From contig NZ_ARXS01000002.1 in assembly GCF_025532145.1 (NCBI RefSeq), positions 1 through 64,000 on the forward strand: 64,000 bases of DNA. Reading direction: 5' to 3'. Position numbers and translations under genes: made by a program. The notes beneath the pieces are model-generated. The model had not been told where the DNA came from, did no database searches, and was given only the letters and a program-made list of their open reading frames with translations. The DNA comes from Alloalcanivorax balearicus MACL04. Lineage in GTDB: Bacteria > Pseudomonadota > Gammaproteobacteria > Pseudomonadales > Alcanivoracaceae. This document shows, piece by piece, positions 41,955-49,853 of the stretch (its first letter is position 1; every line of letters begins with the position of its first letter).

Positions 41955-44900
41955 ATGGGAGCTTGCGTTCGCCACGTGGGCCGATGGCGTGTGGCTGTAT
42001 TGCCAGCGTTGATCGCGTCCTTGCTGGCCGGTTGTGGTGGGGATACCGACACCAAATTCGTGGACAAGATCGTCGAAGTGCCGGTGGAAGAGGATGTCCC
42101 CTATGTGGAGGATCTTTCCGGTGCGGAAACCTTTACCGCGAATATAATCGCCGCGCCTGACGACGCCGACGATCAGTTCCAGCCACACCCTGCCCCTGTG
42201 GTGAACGGTGTCACCGCGAGGGAAACCGAGGCGACATCGATCAGCGAATATCAGCGCTTCCAGATCAATACCGATCTGAGCCTGACCAGCGGTCGTCTGA
42301 ATCACGTTCGCGATGAAGGCATCTTCAGTGCGGAGTTCACCACCGGCGGCAGTCTCTCTTTGGTGCCGTTGACCCGTTCCAATGGACAATTCTCCTTCGA
42401 GCGCACCACCGCGTCCGCCAACCATGCCATCGACAACGGCCAAAACGTGATTCTGGCGGTAAACGCCGATCCGTATAACATGACCCAGGGCTGGAACATG
42501 GGTCTGATCAAAAAGGACGGGGTCACCTACACGGGGTTTTCCGATCGCAACGAACAGGCGATCGTGGTGTACCAGGACGGTTCGCCCGGCATTCTTGAGC
42601 AGGTGCCGGAGTTCACTCTGAATGTGTATCACAATGGCCAGTTGCTGGAGCCGCTGGGCAAGGTGCATTACTTCGATAACGCCAGCCAGGCCAACACCAG
42701 CTTCAGCCGTGGCAGTTCCGAACTGGAGCTGTACCCGGCGGAAAGCTATCGCGGCACCGTTGATCTGACCGGTCGCAGCGCCGCGCTGATCGCCGCCGAG
42801 GCCAACGGAGTCAGTGTGGTGGAGCGGGGCGACGGCGAGGTGAGCATGCAGTTGCCACCATTGTCTGGAACCGTGGTGGGGCGCGTGGAAGACCGTGCCC
42901 ACTACGTGGTTCCCGCTGGTCATGCGTTGTTGGTGGATGGCGGTGTGCTGTCCACGGGCAGCCGGGTGGCTATCCGTTACGAAACCGACGATCCGTCCTG
43001 GGACCAGGTGGAAAGTGCCCTGGGGGCTGGCTTCGGCCGTGGTCTGTTGGTGAAGGACGGTCAGCTTGGCAGCAATCAGGATGAAGTGGCGGTAAGCAGC
43101 CGCACCGCTTTCGGCATTCGCGCCGATGGCAGCGCCTTTTTCCTGGTGGTGGACAAGCCGGTGGGCTCTCTCTACGACGGTATCACCCAGACCAAGCTGG
43201 GCCAGATCATGATCGGCTATGGCGCGGTGCAGGCGATCAACCTGGACGGCGGCGGCTCTTCCACGTTGGCGGCACGTCTGCCCGGCGAACGTTACACCTA
43301 CCTGGTGAATACGCCCTCCGATGGCGCCGAGCGGGTCACCGCCACCAAGTGGGGCCTGGTGTTGAACGCGGAACAGGCGCGCTACGACGCTAACGCGGTG
43401 GCGGTTTACCCCCGGGAACTGACGGTGATGGCCGGAGCCGTTTATCGCCGCTTCCGGGGCGTGGGTTACGACAGTGCGTCCTGGGAAGGCGGCGGTGACA
43501 TCCCGGAGTACGGCATCAGCGATGCGTCCCTGGGGTTGATCGACAGCCGCACCGGTGCCTTCAAAGCCGCCGATGCGGACGCGCAAGGGTATGTGGTGGT
43601 TCGGGTCGGCGAACAAAAGGGTGTGGCCCGTGTGCGCGTCACCAGTACCATCGATGAGATCCGCTTCCCCAGCGAGCAGTACGCGGTGGACAGCGGCGGC
43701 AGCCTGCAACTGACGCCGCTGCTGATCAGTGACGGCGACAGCGTGCACTATTCCAACGACGTCATCAGCTATGAGCTGGACAACACCGACGATTGCGCTC
43801 TGAATCCGGAAACCGGCGTGCTGTCCGTGGCGCCGGTGCAAGGCCGCAGTTGTACCGTTACCGCCACCGCTGCCGGGAAGAGCGCCAGTACCGTGGTGAA
43901 CATCGGCGTGGCGCCGGAACTGGTGACCGACTTCGAGGGTGACACCAGCGCCTTCGCGCCAGGCGGTGCGCGACACAAGGCGGTGAATATCGAGAAAGTA
44001 TCCGATCAGGTATTTTCTGGTAACTACTCGATGAAGCTGAGCTGGGAAGCGGACCCCGCCCAGCCCGGCACTTTCGGCGCTTATCTCACCGATCCAGGCC
44101 AGGTCACCGAATTGCCGGGGTACCCCAAGTATCTGGGCGTGAACGTTTATATCCCTGATGAACTGGCCGGCAAGGTGTGGTGGGTGCGTGGCAGTCTCAA
44201 GGATGCCGACGGCAAGACCGTCACCTTGAACTACAACAACGATGGCGATGCCTTGCCGGAACGGGGCTGGCATTTCATGAAAGCGGAAATCGGGTCCGGC
44301 TACAGGGAACCGCTGCGTTTCTTCCAGCCGTTCCGCTTCCTGGTATTGAAGACCGCCGAGCGCATCGACTCCCACGTGATTCTGGACGACTTCACCGCCA
44401 TCTACAGCGATGACACCGATCTCGCCGGTCCCGGTGTGACGGTGTCGCCGCAAGCCGACGCCACGGTGGAGCAGCCTGATCCTTTGTTGTCCTTGCAGGT
44501 GCATGACGATTCCGGCGTGGATTTTGGCAGCGCTTATGTGGCCCTGGATGGCCAGGACGTTTCCGCCTCGCTCACCAACAATGGCCAGGACCGTATCGAA
44601 TTCCAGAGCGCCGGTCTGGCGGACGGCTGGCACCGGGTGGACTACCGCGTGGCGGATACCAACGGCAACGTCACCGCCGGGGATTATCTGTTCCAGGTGC
44701 TGACCGGTGGTCCGCGTGTTTACATCGACAGTGCCAATATCCAGTTCTACCCCGGCGGCACCTTCCAGGTACCGATCCGCGTGGAGGGCGGCGGCAACTT
44801 CGGTGACTTGAATCTGAGTCTCGACTACGACGCCACCAAAGCCGCCATGACGGTGATCGACGGTGACCTGAGCGCCACCGATGTCAGCACCACGGAAGGC

Positions 44901-46514
44901 AACTGGAGCGGGCGCTTTACCGGGTTCAATGACAATACCGGCGTGGTGGCGTATCTGGAACTGAAGGTGCGCGACTACATCCAGAACACCTTCGTTTCGG
45001 TAGTGGTGAACGGCCAGTTGGATGGCGATACCTACTACCACCCGGTGGTGCGCAAGGAAGTGGGCAGCCGTTATCGTTTGCTGACCCACTGGGGCATCAG
45101 CGGCCAGCAATTGGACATGCTGGTGGTGGATCAGCAGGGTAACGCCGCCTCCGGGGTGACGGTGGAGACCTTCACCTACAACAGTGGCACGGACCAGATC
45201 AGTGACGTCGTGGTGCTCGGCACCACCGACGCGGAAGGCCGTCTGGCCGTGACCCTGCCCGCCGGCAGCGACTCCCAGGATTTGCTGTTCCGGGCCTATG
45301 ACGATCAGGGCTCGTCGCTGATGACCGATGTGCAGGCATTGGTGGAACGGCTGACGCCGGCGCCGCGCCATGTGTACCTGACCCCGGGCAGTGATGGCTC
45401 TCAGGTGAACGTGACCTGGTACACCTCCACGGACGTGAGCGCCAGCGAGGTCGCCTACGGCGCCGGTTCCCTGAATCAGAGCGCCACCGGTGAATCCGGG
45501 ATCCTGCCCTTCTTCTACGGCTCCGAAGCGGGCGTGGTGCGGGTGCATCATGTGGCGCTGGCTAACCTGACGCCGGGAACCACCTACCGCTACCGGGTCG
45601 GCGATGGTGCGGGTAACCAAAGCGTCGAATTCAGCTTTACCACCGATGACGGCGACGACCAGGTGAACATTCATCTGTTCGGCGACACCCAGACCCTGTC
45701 CAACGAAAACATCTTCAACGGCAGCGGTCTGGTGACGGAGCTGTACCAGAAAATGCAGGCGCAATTGCCGGACGGTGATCTGATTCTGCATGTGGGCGAC
45801 CTGACCGAGGATTTGAGCGACTACCGTCTGGTGCGCTTGTTCCTGGAATCCCTGGAAGGTGACGGCATGCTGGCGTCCCGTTTGCTGGTGCCCACCGAGG
45901 GTAACCATGAGGTGTACAACGAAGGCGCGGAGAAATTCGCCGCCATGTTCCGCTTCGACCCCACCGACAGCGGCGTGGCCGATCCCTTCGAAGGTGCTAT
46001 CTACAGCTTCGATTACGGCAATACCCACATCGCCGTGCTGACCAGCGAACTCACCGAGGAACGTGACTGGCCGAAGATGATGGACTGGCTGCGCGCGGAT
46101 ATGAGCGCGTCCGACCAGACCTGGAAGATCGTCATGATTCACCGGCCGCCGTACAACGGCAACCCGGCCTCCGGCAATGGCCGCGTTATGCAGTACCTGC
46201 CACCGTTGGTGGATGAACTTGGCATCGATCTGGTGCTCTCCGGTCACGACCACATGTACTCGCGCAGTGTGCCGATGGCGGGCGGGCAGCCGCACCCGGC
46301 CGGTGCCACCTACCTGATCGCTGGTTCCGATTCGGCCAAGTACTACGACAACAACGGCGGCGGCATCGCGAAGTTCGCCGATGTGCTGTTCGACGACAAC
46401 GTCAATACCTACACCACGCTGCAAATCGACGGAGAGAACATGCATGTGCTGACGCGCACTCTCGATGGCACCGTGGTGGACGACACCATCATCACCCCGC
46501 GGGCGGGGCGTTAA
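41955..46514 (+). CDS. Lipoprotein fusing phosphodiester glycosidase and calcineurin-like phosphatase
   Basis: A 1519-residue protein with a lipobox LLAGC (near residue 27). An Asp/Glu/Val-rich tether follows. The first catalytic unit is an NAGPA/phosphodiester-glycosidase domain (about 150-475: VAVSSRTAFGIRADGSAFF, NLDGGGSSTLAARLPG). Next are a Big-like domain (about 475-650), carbohydrate-binding-like and cohesin-like beta domains (about 650-1130), a fibronectin-like purple-acid-phosphatase N-domain (about 1135-1235) and a metallophosphatase (1240-1500) with Gly-Asp1244-Thr, Gly-Asp1282-Leu, Gly-Asn1317-His-Glu, His1396-Arg-Pro-Pro and Gly-His-Asp-His (1430-1433). The Tyr ligand of purple enzymes (GDxxY) is Glu1285, so it is not a classical purple phosphatase. 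It probably removes sugar-phosphodiester caps and then phosphate at the cell surface. Confidence 0.9.
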   Translation: MGACVRHVGRWRVAVLPALIASLLAGCGGDTDTKFVDKIVEVPVEEDVPYVEDLSGAETFTANIIAAPDDADDQFQPHPAPVVNGVTARETEATSISEYQRFQINTDLSLTSGRLNHVRDEGIFSAEFTTGGSLSLVPLTRSNGQFSFERTTASANHAIDNGQNVILAVNADPYNMTQGWNMGLIKKDGVTYTGFSDRNEQAIVVYQDGSPGILEQVPEFTLNVYHNGQLLEPLGKVHYFDNASQANTSFSRGSSELELYPAESYRGTVDLTGRSAALIAAEANGVSVVERGDGEVSMQLPPLSGTVVGRVEDRAHYVVPAGHALLVDGGVLSTGSRVAIRYETDDPSWDQVESALGAGFGRGLLVKDGQLGSNQDEVAVSSRTAFGIRADGSAFFLVVDKPVGSLYDGITQTKLGQIMIGYGAVQAINLDGGGSSTLAARLPGERYTYLVNTPSDGAERVTATKWGLVLNAEQARYDANAVAVYPRELTVMAGAVYRRFRGVGYDSASWEGGGDIPEYGISDASLGLIDSRTGAFKAADADAQGYVVVRVGEQKGVARVRVTSTIDEIRFPSEQYAVDSGGSLQLTPLLISDGDSVHYSNDVISYELDNTDDCALNPETGVLSVAPVQGRSCTVTATAAGKSASTVVNIGVAPELVTDFEGDTSAFAPGGARHKAVNIEKVSDQVFSGNYSMKLSWEADPAQPGTFGAYLTDPGQVTELPGYPKYLGVNVYIPDELAGKVWWVRGSLKDADGKTVTLNYNNDGDALPERGWHFMKAEIGSGYREPLRFFQPFRFLVLKTAERIDSHVILDDFTAIYSDDTDLAGPGVTVSPQADATVEQPDPLLSLQVHDDSGVDFGSAYVALDGQDVSASLTNNGQDRIEFQSAGLADGWHRVDYRVADTNGNVTAGDYLFQVLTGGPRVYIDSANIQFYPGGTFQVPIRVEGGGNFGDLNLSLDYDATKAAMTVIDGDLSATDVSTTEGNWSGRFTGFNDNTGVVAYLELKVRDYIQNTFVSVVVNGQLDGDTYYHPVVRKEVGSRYRLLTHWGISGQQLDMLVVDQQGNAASGVTVETFTYNSGTDQISDVVVLGTTDAEGRLAVTLPAGSDSQDLLFRAYDDQGSSLMTDVQALVERLTPAPRHVYLTPGSDGSQVNVTWYTSTDVSASEVAYGAGSLNQSATGESGILPFFYGSEAGVVRVHHVALANLTPGTTYRYRVGDGAGNQSVEFSFTTDDGDDQVNIHLFGDTQTLSNENIFNGSGLVTELYQKMQAQLPDGDLILHVGDLTEDLSDYRLVRLFLESLEGDGMLASRLLVPTEGNHEVYNEGAEKFAAMFRFDPTDSGVADPFEGAIYSFDYGNTHIAVLTSELTEERDWPKMMDWLRADMSASDQTWKIVMIHRPPYNGNPASGNGRVMQYLPPLVDELGIDLVLSGHDHMYSRSVPMAGGQPHPAGATYLIAGSDSAKYYDNNGGGIAKFADVLFDDNVNTYTTLQIDGENMHVLTRTLDGTVVDDTIITPRAGR

Positions 46515-46524
46515 GGAGCAGACC

Positions 46525-47319
46525 ATGAAAATCGCCAAGACTTCGTTGAGCCTGGCCGTCATGGCCTTTGCGTTGACCGCCTGTGGCGGCGACGACACCC
46601 GTTACGTGGATCGTGTCACCGAAGTCCCCGGTGACACCATCGAGAACCCGGTGGAGTACATGCCCGTGGATGGCCACGTGCTGGGTTTCTGGGTGATGGA
46701 CGCGGATGCCGACTGCGAGGAGTTTTGCGTCAACGATTATTCCGCCTACGGTAATCCGCTGTACGCTCTGGATGGCAACTATCAGGAACTGGAAGCCGCG
46801 CCGCGGTCGGAGGAGGGCGGCGCTGTTGGCGGCGTGTTGGGTTTCGACGGCACCTATCAGCTGTCCACCCGGGAAAATTCGGTGCTGGCCAACACCGTGA
46901 TCGGCGAGGCGTTCGCTTTGCATGTACGGGCTCGCAGTGCCGCTGACCCGCAGGGCTCGGTGTTCTCGCTGGGAAGCCAGGGCGCGCTGGCCTTTGATTT
47001 GCAAATGAACGGTGCCGCCGCGGTGCTGAACTTCCCGAACCAGGAGCGTCGTCTGGTGGTGGCGTTGGGGGACGCCGGCACCTGGCAGGAGTTGTGGGTG
47101 GGCAGTGACGGCAATCACGTCACGGTGCAGCTGGACTGTGAAACCGTGGCGGAGTTTGATCGCTCCGCCGGCATGCCTATTCTTTCCAGCCACGCCACCG
47201 GGGCCATGGTCGGCGCCGCCTGGGGGAGCACGACGCGGACGCCATTCCAGGGAGATGTGGACCTGGTACGGCTGAGCGGTAGCGACGAAACCAATCTGTT
47301 CTGCCCGGAATCCGACTGA
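46525..47319 (+). CDS. LamG-like lipoprotein, partner of the preceding gene
   Basis: About 264 residues with lipobox LTAC (Cys20). The tether CGGDDTRYVDRVTEVP closely resembles CGGDTDTKFVDKIVEVP of the upstream lipoprotein, so both have the same anchor design. The rest has a concanavalin/LamG-like pattern (VLGFWVMDADADC, VLGFDGTYQLSTREN, FALHVRARSAADPQGSVFSLGSQ, VDLVRLSG). It starts ten bases after the phosphatase stop with AAGGAGC upstream. It is likely a surface glycan-binding companion of that enzyme. Confidence 0.83.
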   Translation: MKIAKTSLSLAVMAFALTACGGDDTRYVDRVTEVPGDTIENPVEYMPVDGHVLGFWVMDADADCEEFCVNDYSAYGNPLYALDGNYQELEAAPRSEEGGAVGGVLGFDGTYQLSTRENSVLANTVIGEAFALHVRARSAADPQGSVFSLGSQGALAFDLQMNGAAAVLNFPNQERRLVVALGDAGTWQELWVGSDGNHVTVQLDCETVAEFDRSAGMPILSSHATGAMVGAAWGSTTRTPFQGDVDLVRLSGSDETNLFCPESD

Positions 47320-47330
47320 AAAAATTGCTA

Positions 47331-47458
47331 CGAAGCCGCTGTGGGAAGCTTGCTTGCAAGCGAATGGGCCAACGCCGAGGGTCGTATTCGCCAGCAAGCT
47401 GGTCTCCCACAGTTTGCGCTCCGAAGCCGCTGTGGGAAGCTGCCTTGGCAGCGAATAT
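47331..47458. repeat. Family-A palindromes, three arms
   Basis: GAAGCCGCTGTGGGAAGCTTGCTTGCAAGCGAAT, then ATTCGCCAGCAAGCTGGTCTCCCACAG, then GAAGCCGCTGTGGGAAGCTGCCTTGGCAGCGAAT. This is the most complete array of the family in the window and follows the LamG lipoprotein. Confidence 0.87.
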
Positions 47459-47543
47459 GACCGCGTTTTGCTTCTTCAAGGTTTGCAGTAGCGGCGGTGG
47501 GGAGTAGATTGTAGACATTACTTCTGCAATCGGAGAGTAACGC

Positions 47544-48107
47544 ATGCTGCGTCTTGATGTGGTGATCGCCAGTACCCGCCCCGGACGGGTGGGCAAGGCG
47601 GTGGCCGATTGGTTCTACCCGGTAGCCAGCGAGCACGGCGCCTTCGATGCCCGTCTGGTGGATCTGGCCGAGATGAATCTGCCTTTGTTGGACGAGCCCA
47701 ATCACCCGAGAATGCAGAAGTACCAGCATGAACATACGCGCCGCTGGGCGGAGACGGTGGATGCCGCCGACGCCTTTGTCTTCGTGGTGCCGGAGTACAA
47801 TTTCGGGCCGACACCAGCGCTGACTAACGCGCTCAATTACCTGTACCTGGAGTGGAACTACAAGGCCGCGGGCTTCGTCAGCTATGGCGGGGCATCCGGG
47901 GGACTGCGTTCGGTGCAGGCCACCAAGCCGTTGTTGACCACCTTGAAGGTGATGCCGTTGGTGGAGCAGGTGATGGTGCCGATGGTGAACCAACATCTGC
48001 AGGACGGTGTCTTTGAAAGTAACGATCATCATCGGGACAGCGCTCAGGCCATGCTCGATGAACTGGAACGATGGGCCGGCGCCTTGAAGCCGCTGCGCGC
48101 TTCGTAA
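47544..48107 (+). CDS. NAD(P)H-dependent FMN reductase (flavodoxin-like)
   Basis: A 187-residue protein. The phosphate loop is VIASTRPGRVGKAV (about 6-19), and the flavin contact motif VVPEYNFGPTPALTNALNYLYLEWNYKAAGFVSYGGASGG matches the SsuE/azoreductase-like NADPH-dependent FMN reductases. The start is preceded by GGAGAGTAACGC. It lies 20 bases before a short acyl-CoA-dehydrogenase-like gene, an arrangement that fits a reductase supplying flavin to a two-component monooxygenase. Quinone or azo reduction is an alternative. Confidence 0.88.
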   Translation: MLRLDVVIASTRPGRVGKAVADWFYPVASEHGAFDARLVDLAEMNLPLLDEPNHPRMQKYQHEHTRRWAETVDAADAFVFVVPEYNFGPTPALTNALNYLYLEWNYKAAGFVSYGGASGGLRSVQATKPLLTTLKVMPLVEQVMVPMVNQHLQDGVFESNDHHRDSAQAMLDELERWAGALKPLRAS

Positions 48108-48127
48108 TGCCGAGGGAGGGAGAGCAC

Positions 48128-49099
48128 ATGTCTGATCAATCCGATTTAATGGACGCCCTGCGTTTCGCACTGAGTTCCCGGGCGGACGTGGACGCTTTGG
48201 AAACCGCCGAGGATTGGGCGCCGGAATGGCGGGCCCAGGCCGCCGAGGGTTTGTCGCCGGTGGCGCTGGCGGTCAGTGGCGGCTTTCTCTCCGACCGACT
48301 GGCCTGGGCCTTCGCTGGCGGCTACCAATCGGCATTGCGGCGGTTGTTGACTCCCTTCCGACCCCAATTGTTGGAGAACGAATGGACGATGGCGCTGTGC
48401 GCCACGGAAAGCAGCGGCAATCGCCCTCGGGATATTCGTACTCAGGTAACCGACAACGGCGACGGCACGGTCACCGTCAGTGGCGAGAAGAGCTGGACCA
48501 CGCTGGGGCCGGTGGCGGATGTGTTTCTGGTGGTGGCCCGCATTAACGGCCATGAACCGGAAGCCAGGCCGGCGTTGAAAGTGGTGGCGGTGCCGGCTTC
48601 TTCCGAAGGCATTTATTTCTCGGAGAAGACGCCGCTGGAATTCGTACCGGAGGTGCCCCATCAAGCGGCGGCCTTCGACAATGTACGGGTGCCGCAAGCG
48701 GCGGTACTACCCGGCGACGGTTACAGCGACTACGTCAAGCCGTTCCGCACCGTGGAAGACACCTTCATCGCCATCGCCACGCACGCCTATCTGTTGCGCG
48801 AAGCCCGCTATCGCGGCTGGCCGGATCCGCTCATCGAAGCCCTGGCCGCCAATTTGTTTTCGCTGGGCAGTCTGGCCAGCGTGGATGCCGGCAGCCCGGC
48901 GACCCATGTGGCGCTCGCCGGCCTGCTCGGTCAGGGCCAGGCCCTGTATGGCAGGGTGACCGATCAGTGGCGCGGCAGTGACAACGGGGACCCGGCATTG
49001 CGGCGCTGGCTGCGGGACCAGCCGTTATTCCAGATCGCCTCCAAACCACGGGAGCTGCGGGTCCAACGGGCCTGGGAACAACTCGCCACCTTGTCCTGA
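48128..49099 (+). CDS. Short acyl-CoA-dehydrogenase-like flavoprotein
   Basis: About 323 residues, shorter than the usual 380-400. The middle beta-domain is recognisable (MALCATESSGN, TVTVSGEKSWTTLGPVADVFLVVAR and VPHQAAAFDNVRVP). The N-terminal helical domain and the C-terminal domain are reduced, and the motif around the catalytic base (YEGT) cannot be found. With the adjacent FMN reductase this is more consistent with a flavin-dependent monooxygenase-like or non-dehydrogenase member of the fold, but the function is open. The start at 48128 follows GAGGGAGGGAGAG. Confidence 0.75.
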   Translation: MSDQSDLMDALRFALSSRADVDALETAEDWAPEWRAQAAEGLSPVALAVSGGFLSDRLAWAFAGGYQSALRRLLTPFRPQLLENEWTMALCATESSGNRPRDIRTQVTDNGDGTVTVSGEKSWTTLGPVADVFLVVARINGHEPEARPALKVVAVPASSEGIYFSEKTPLEFVPEVPHQAAAFDNVRVPQAAVLPGDGYSDYVKPFRTVEDTFIAIATHAYLLREARYRGWPDPLIEALAANLFSLGSLASVDAGSPATHVALAGLLGQGQALYGRVTDQWRGSDNGDPALRRWLRDQPLFQIASKPRELRVQRAWEQLATLS

Positions 49100-49136
49100 A
49101 CCCGGGTTGTCCTGAACCGGGCCCGTACCGGTCATG

Positions 49137-49745
49137 CTACCGGGACGGGCCTGTCTCACCGCCGAGATAGCCGACGATCATGTTGGTGAGTCCCTCGGCC
49201 ACGTCTTCCTGCCGTAGCAACCCTTCGTCCTGGCTGACCTGGCGCACCATGGTGAACAAGGTGCTGTTGGCGACGATGAACATGCGCACCTGCAAATCCT
49301 CGATCGGGTACTTCTGGTGGTGCTTGATGAAATACAGCCGCGCCAGTTCCAGGAAGTGATCCTGTAGCACGTCCGCCACGCGAGCCGTGGGCAGCCGGTG
49401 CCAATTACGGATCAGCTCCAGAAACAGCCCCTCCCGGGCGTTGAGCATCTCGAAACCAAAACGGATGGCACCGCCCACCAGATCATGCAGGTTGGCGGAT
49501 TCCGGCAGTGGCAGGCGTTTGAGCGCCCGTGCCACATCGTGGGCCAGTTTCTCGCCGAGGGCCTCGAACAGGGCGTCCTTGTCGCTGAAATACTGATACA
49601 GGGAACCAACGCTGACCCCCGCGCATTCGGCGATGCGTGGAGTGGTGGTGCCGTCCACGCCGTATTCGGTGATGCATTGGGCGGTGGCGTCGATCAGGGC
49701 GTCCACCATCTGCCGCGAGCGCCGCTGTCTGGGTTGTTTGCGCAT
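49137..49745 (-). CDS. TetR-family repressor of the MpaB-type oxygenase
   Basis: About 202 residues with an N-terminal helix-turn-helix (RRSRQMVDALIDATAQCITEYG, IAECAGVSVGSLYQYFSDKDAL) and a helical ligand domain. The ATG at 49745 is preferred because GGAGGAGCG lies just upstream. It is divergent from the oxygenase gene at 49854, with a perfect palindrome in between, so it most likely represses that gene and itself. The ligand is unknown. Confidence 0.92.
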   Translation of the reverse strand: MRKQPRQRRSRQMVDALIDATAQCITEYGVDGTTTPRIAECAGVSVGSLYQYFSDKDALFEALGEKLAHDVARALKRLPLPESANLHDLVGGAIRFGFEMLNAREGLFLELIRNWHRLPTARVADVLQDHFLELARLYFIKHHQKYPIEDLQVRMFIVANSTLFTMVRQVSQDEGLLRQEDVAEGLTNMIVGYLGGETGPSR

Positions 49746-49785
49746 GACGCTCCTCCAGGGCCAGGGTAGGCCCAAAAGCGAATTG

Positions 49786-49807
49786 AATGCGAATACATAT
49801 TCGCATT
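49786..49807. promoter_or_regulatory. Perfect 22-bp palindromic operator
   Basis: AATGCGAATA and TATTCGCATT, ten bases each, flank a two-base centre. The site lies between the divergent TetR and MpaB genes, 41 bases from the TetR start and 47 bases from the MpaB start, as expected for a TetR operator. Confidence 0.82.
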
Positions 49808-49853
49808 ATGGTTCTGAGTAACACAAGAGGCCATCGCCCGCAGGAGATACACC

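Noticed and set aside
41934-46598. A 1554-codon open frame on the minus strand opposite the phosphodiester-glycosidase lipoprotein gene
   Set aside because: It mirrors the plus-strand gene in a GC-rich background, has no recognisable domain, and the plus strand has a signal peptide and many active-site motifs.
48071-48127. A longer start for the short acyl-CoA-dehydrogenase-like gene
   Set aside because: It would overlap the FMN reductase gene by 37 bases, whereas the ATG at 48128 has a strong purine-rich ribosome-binding site.
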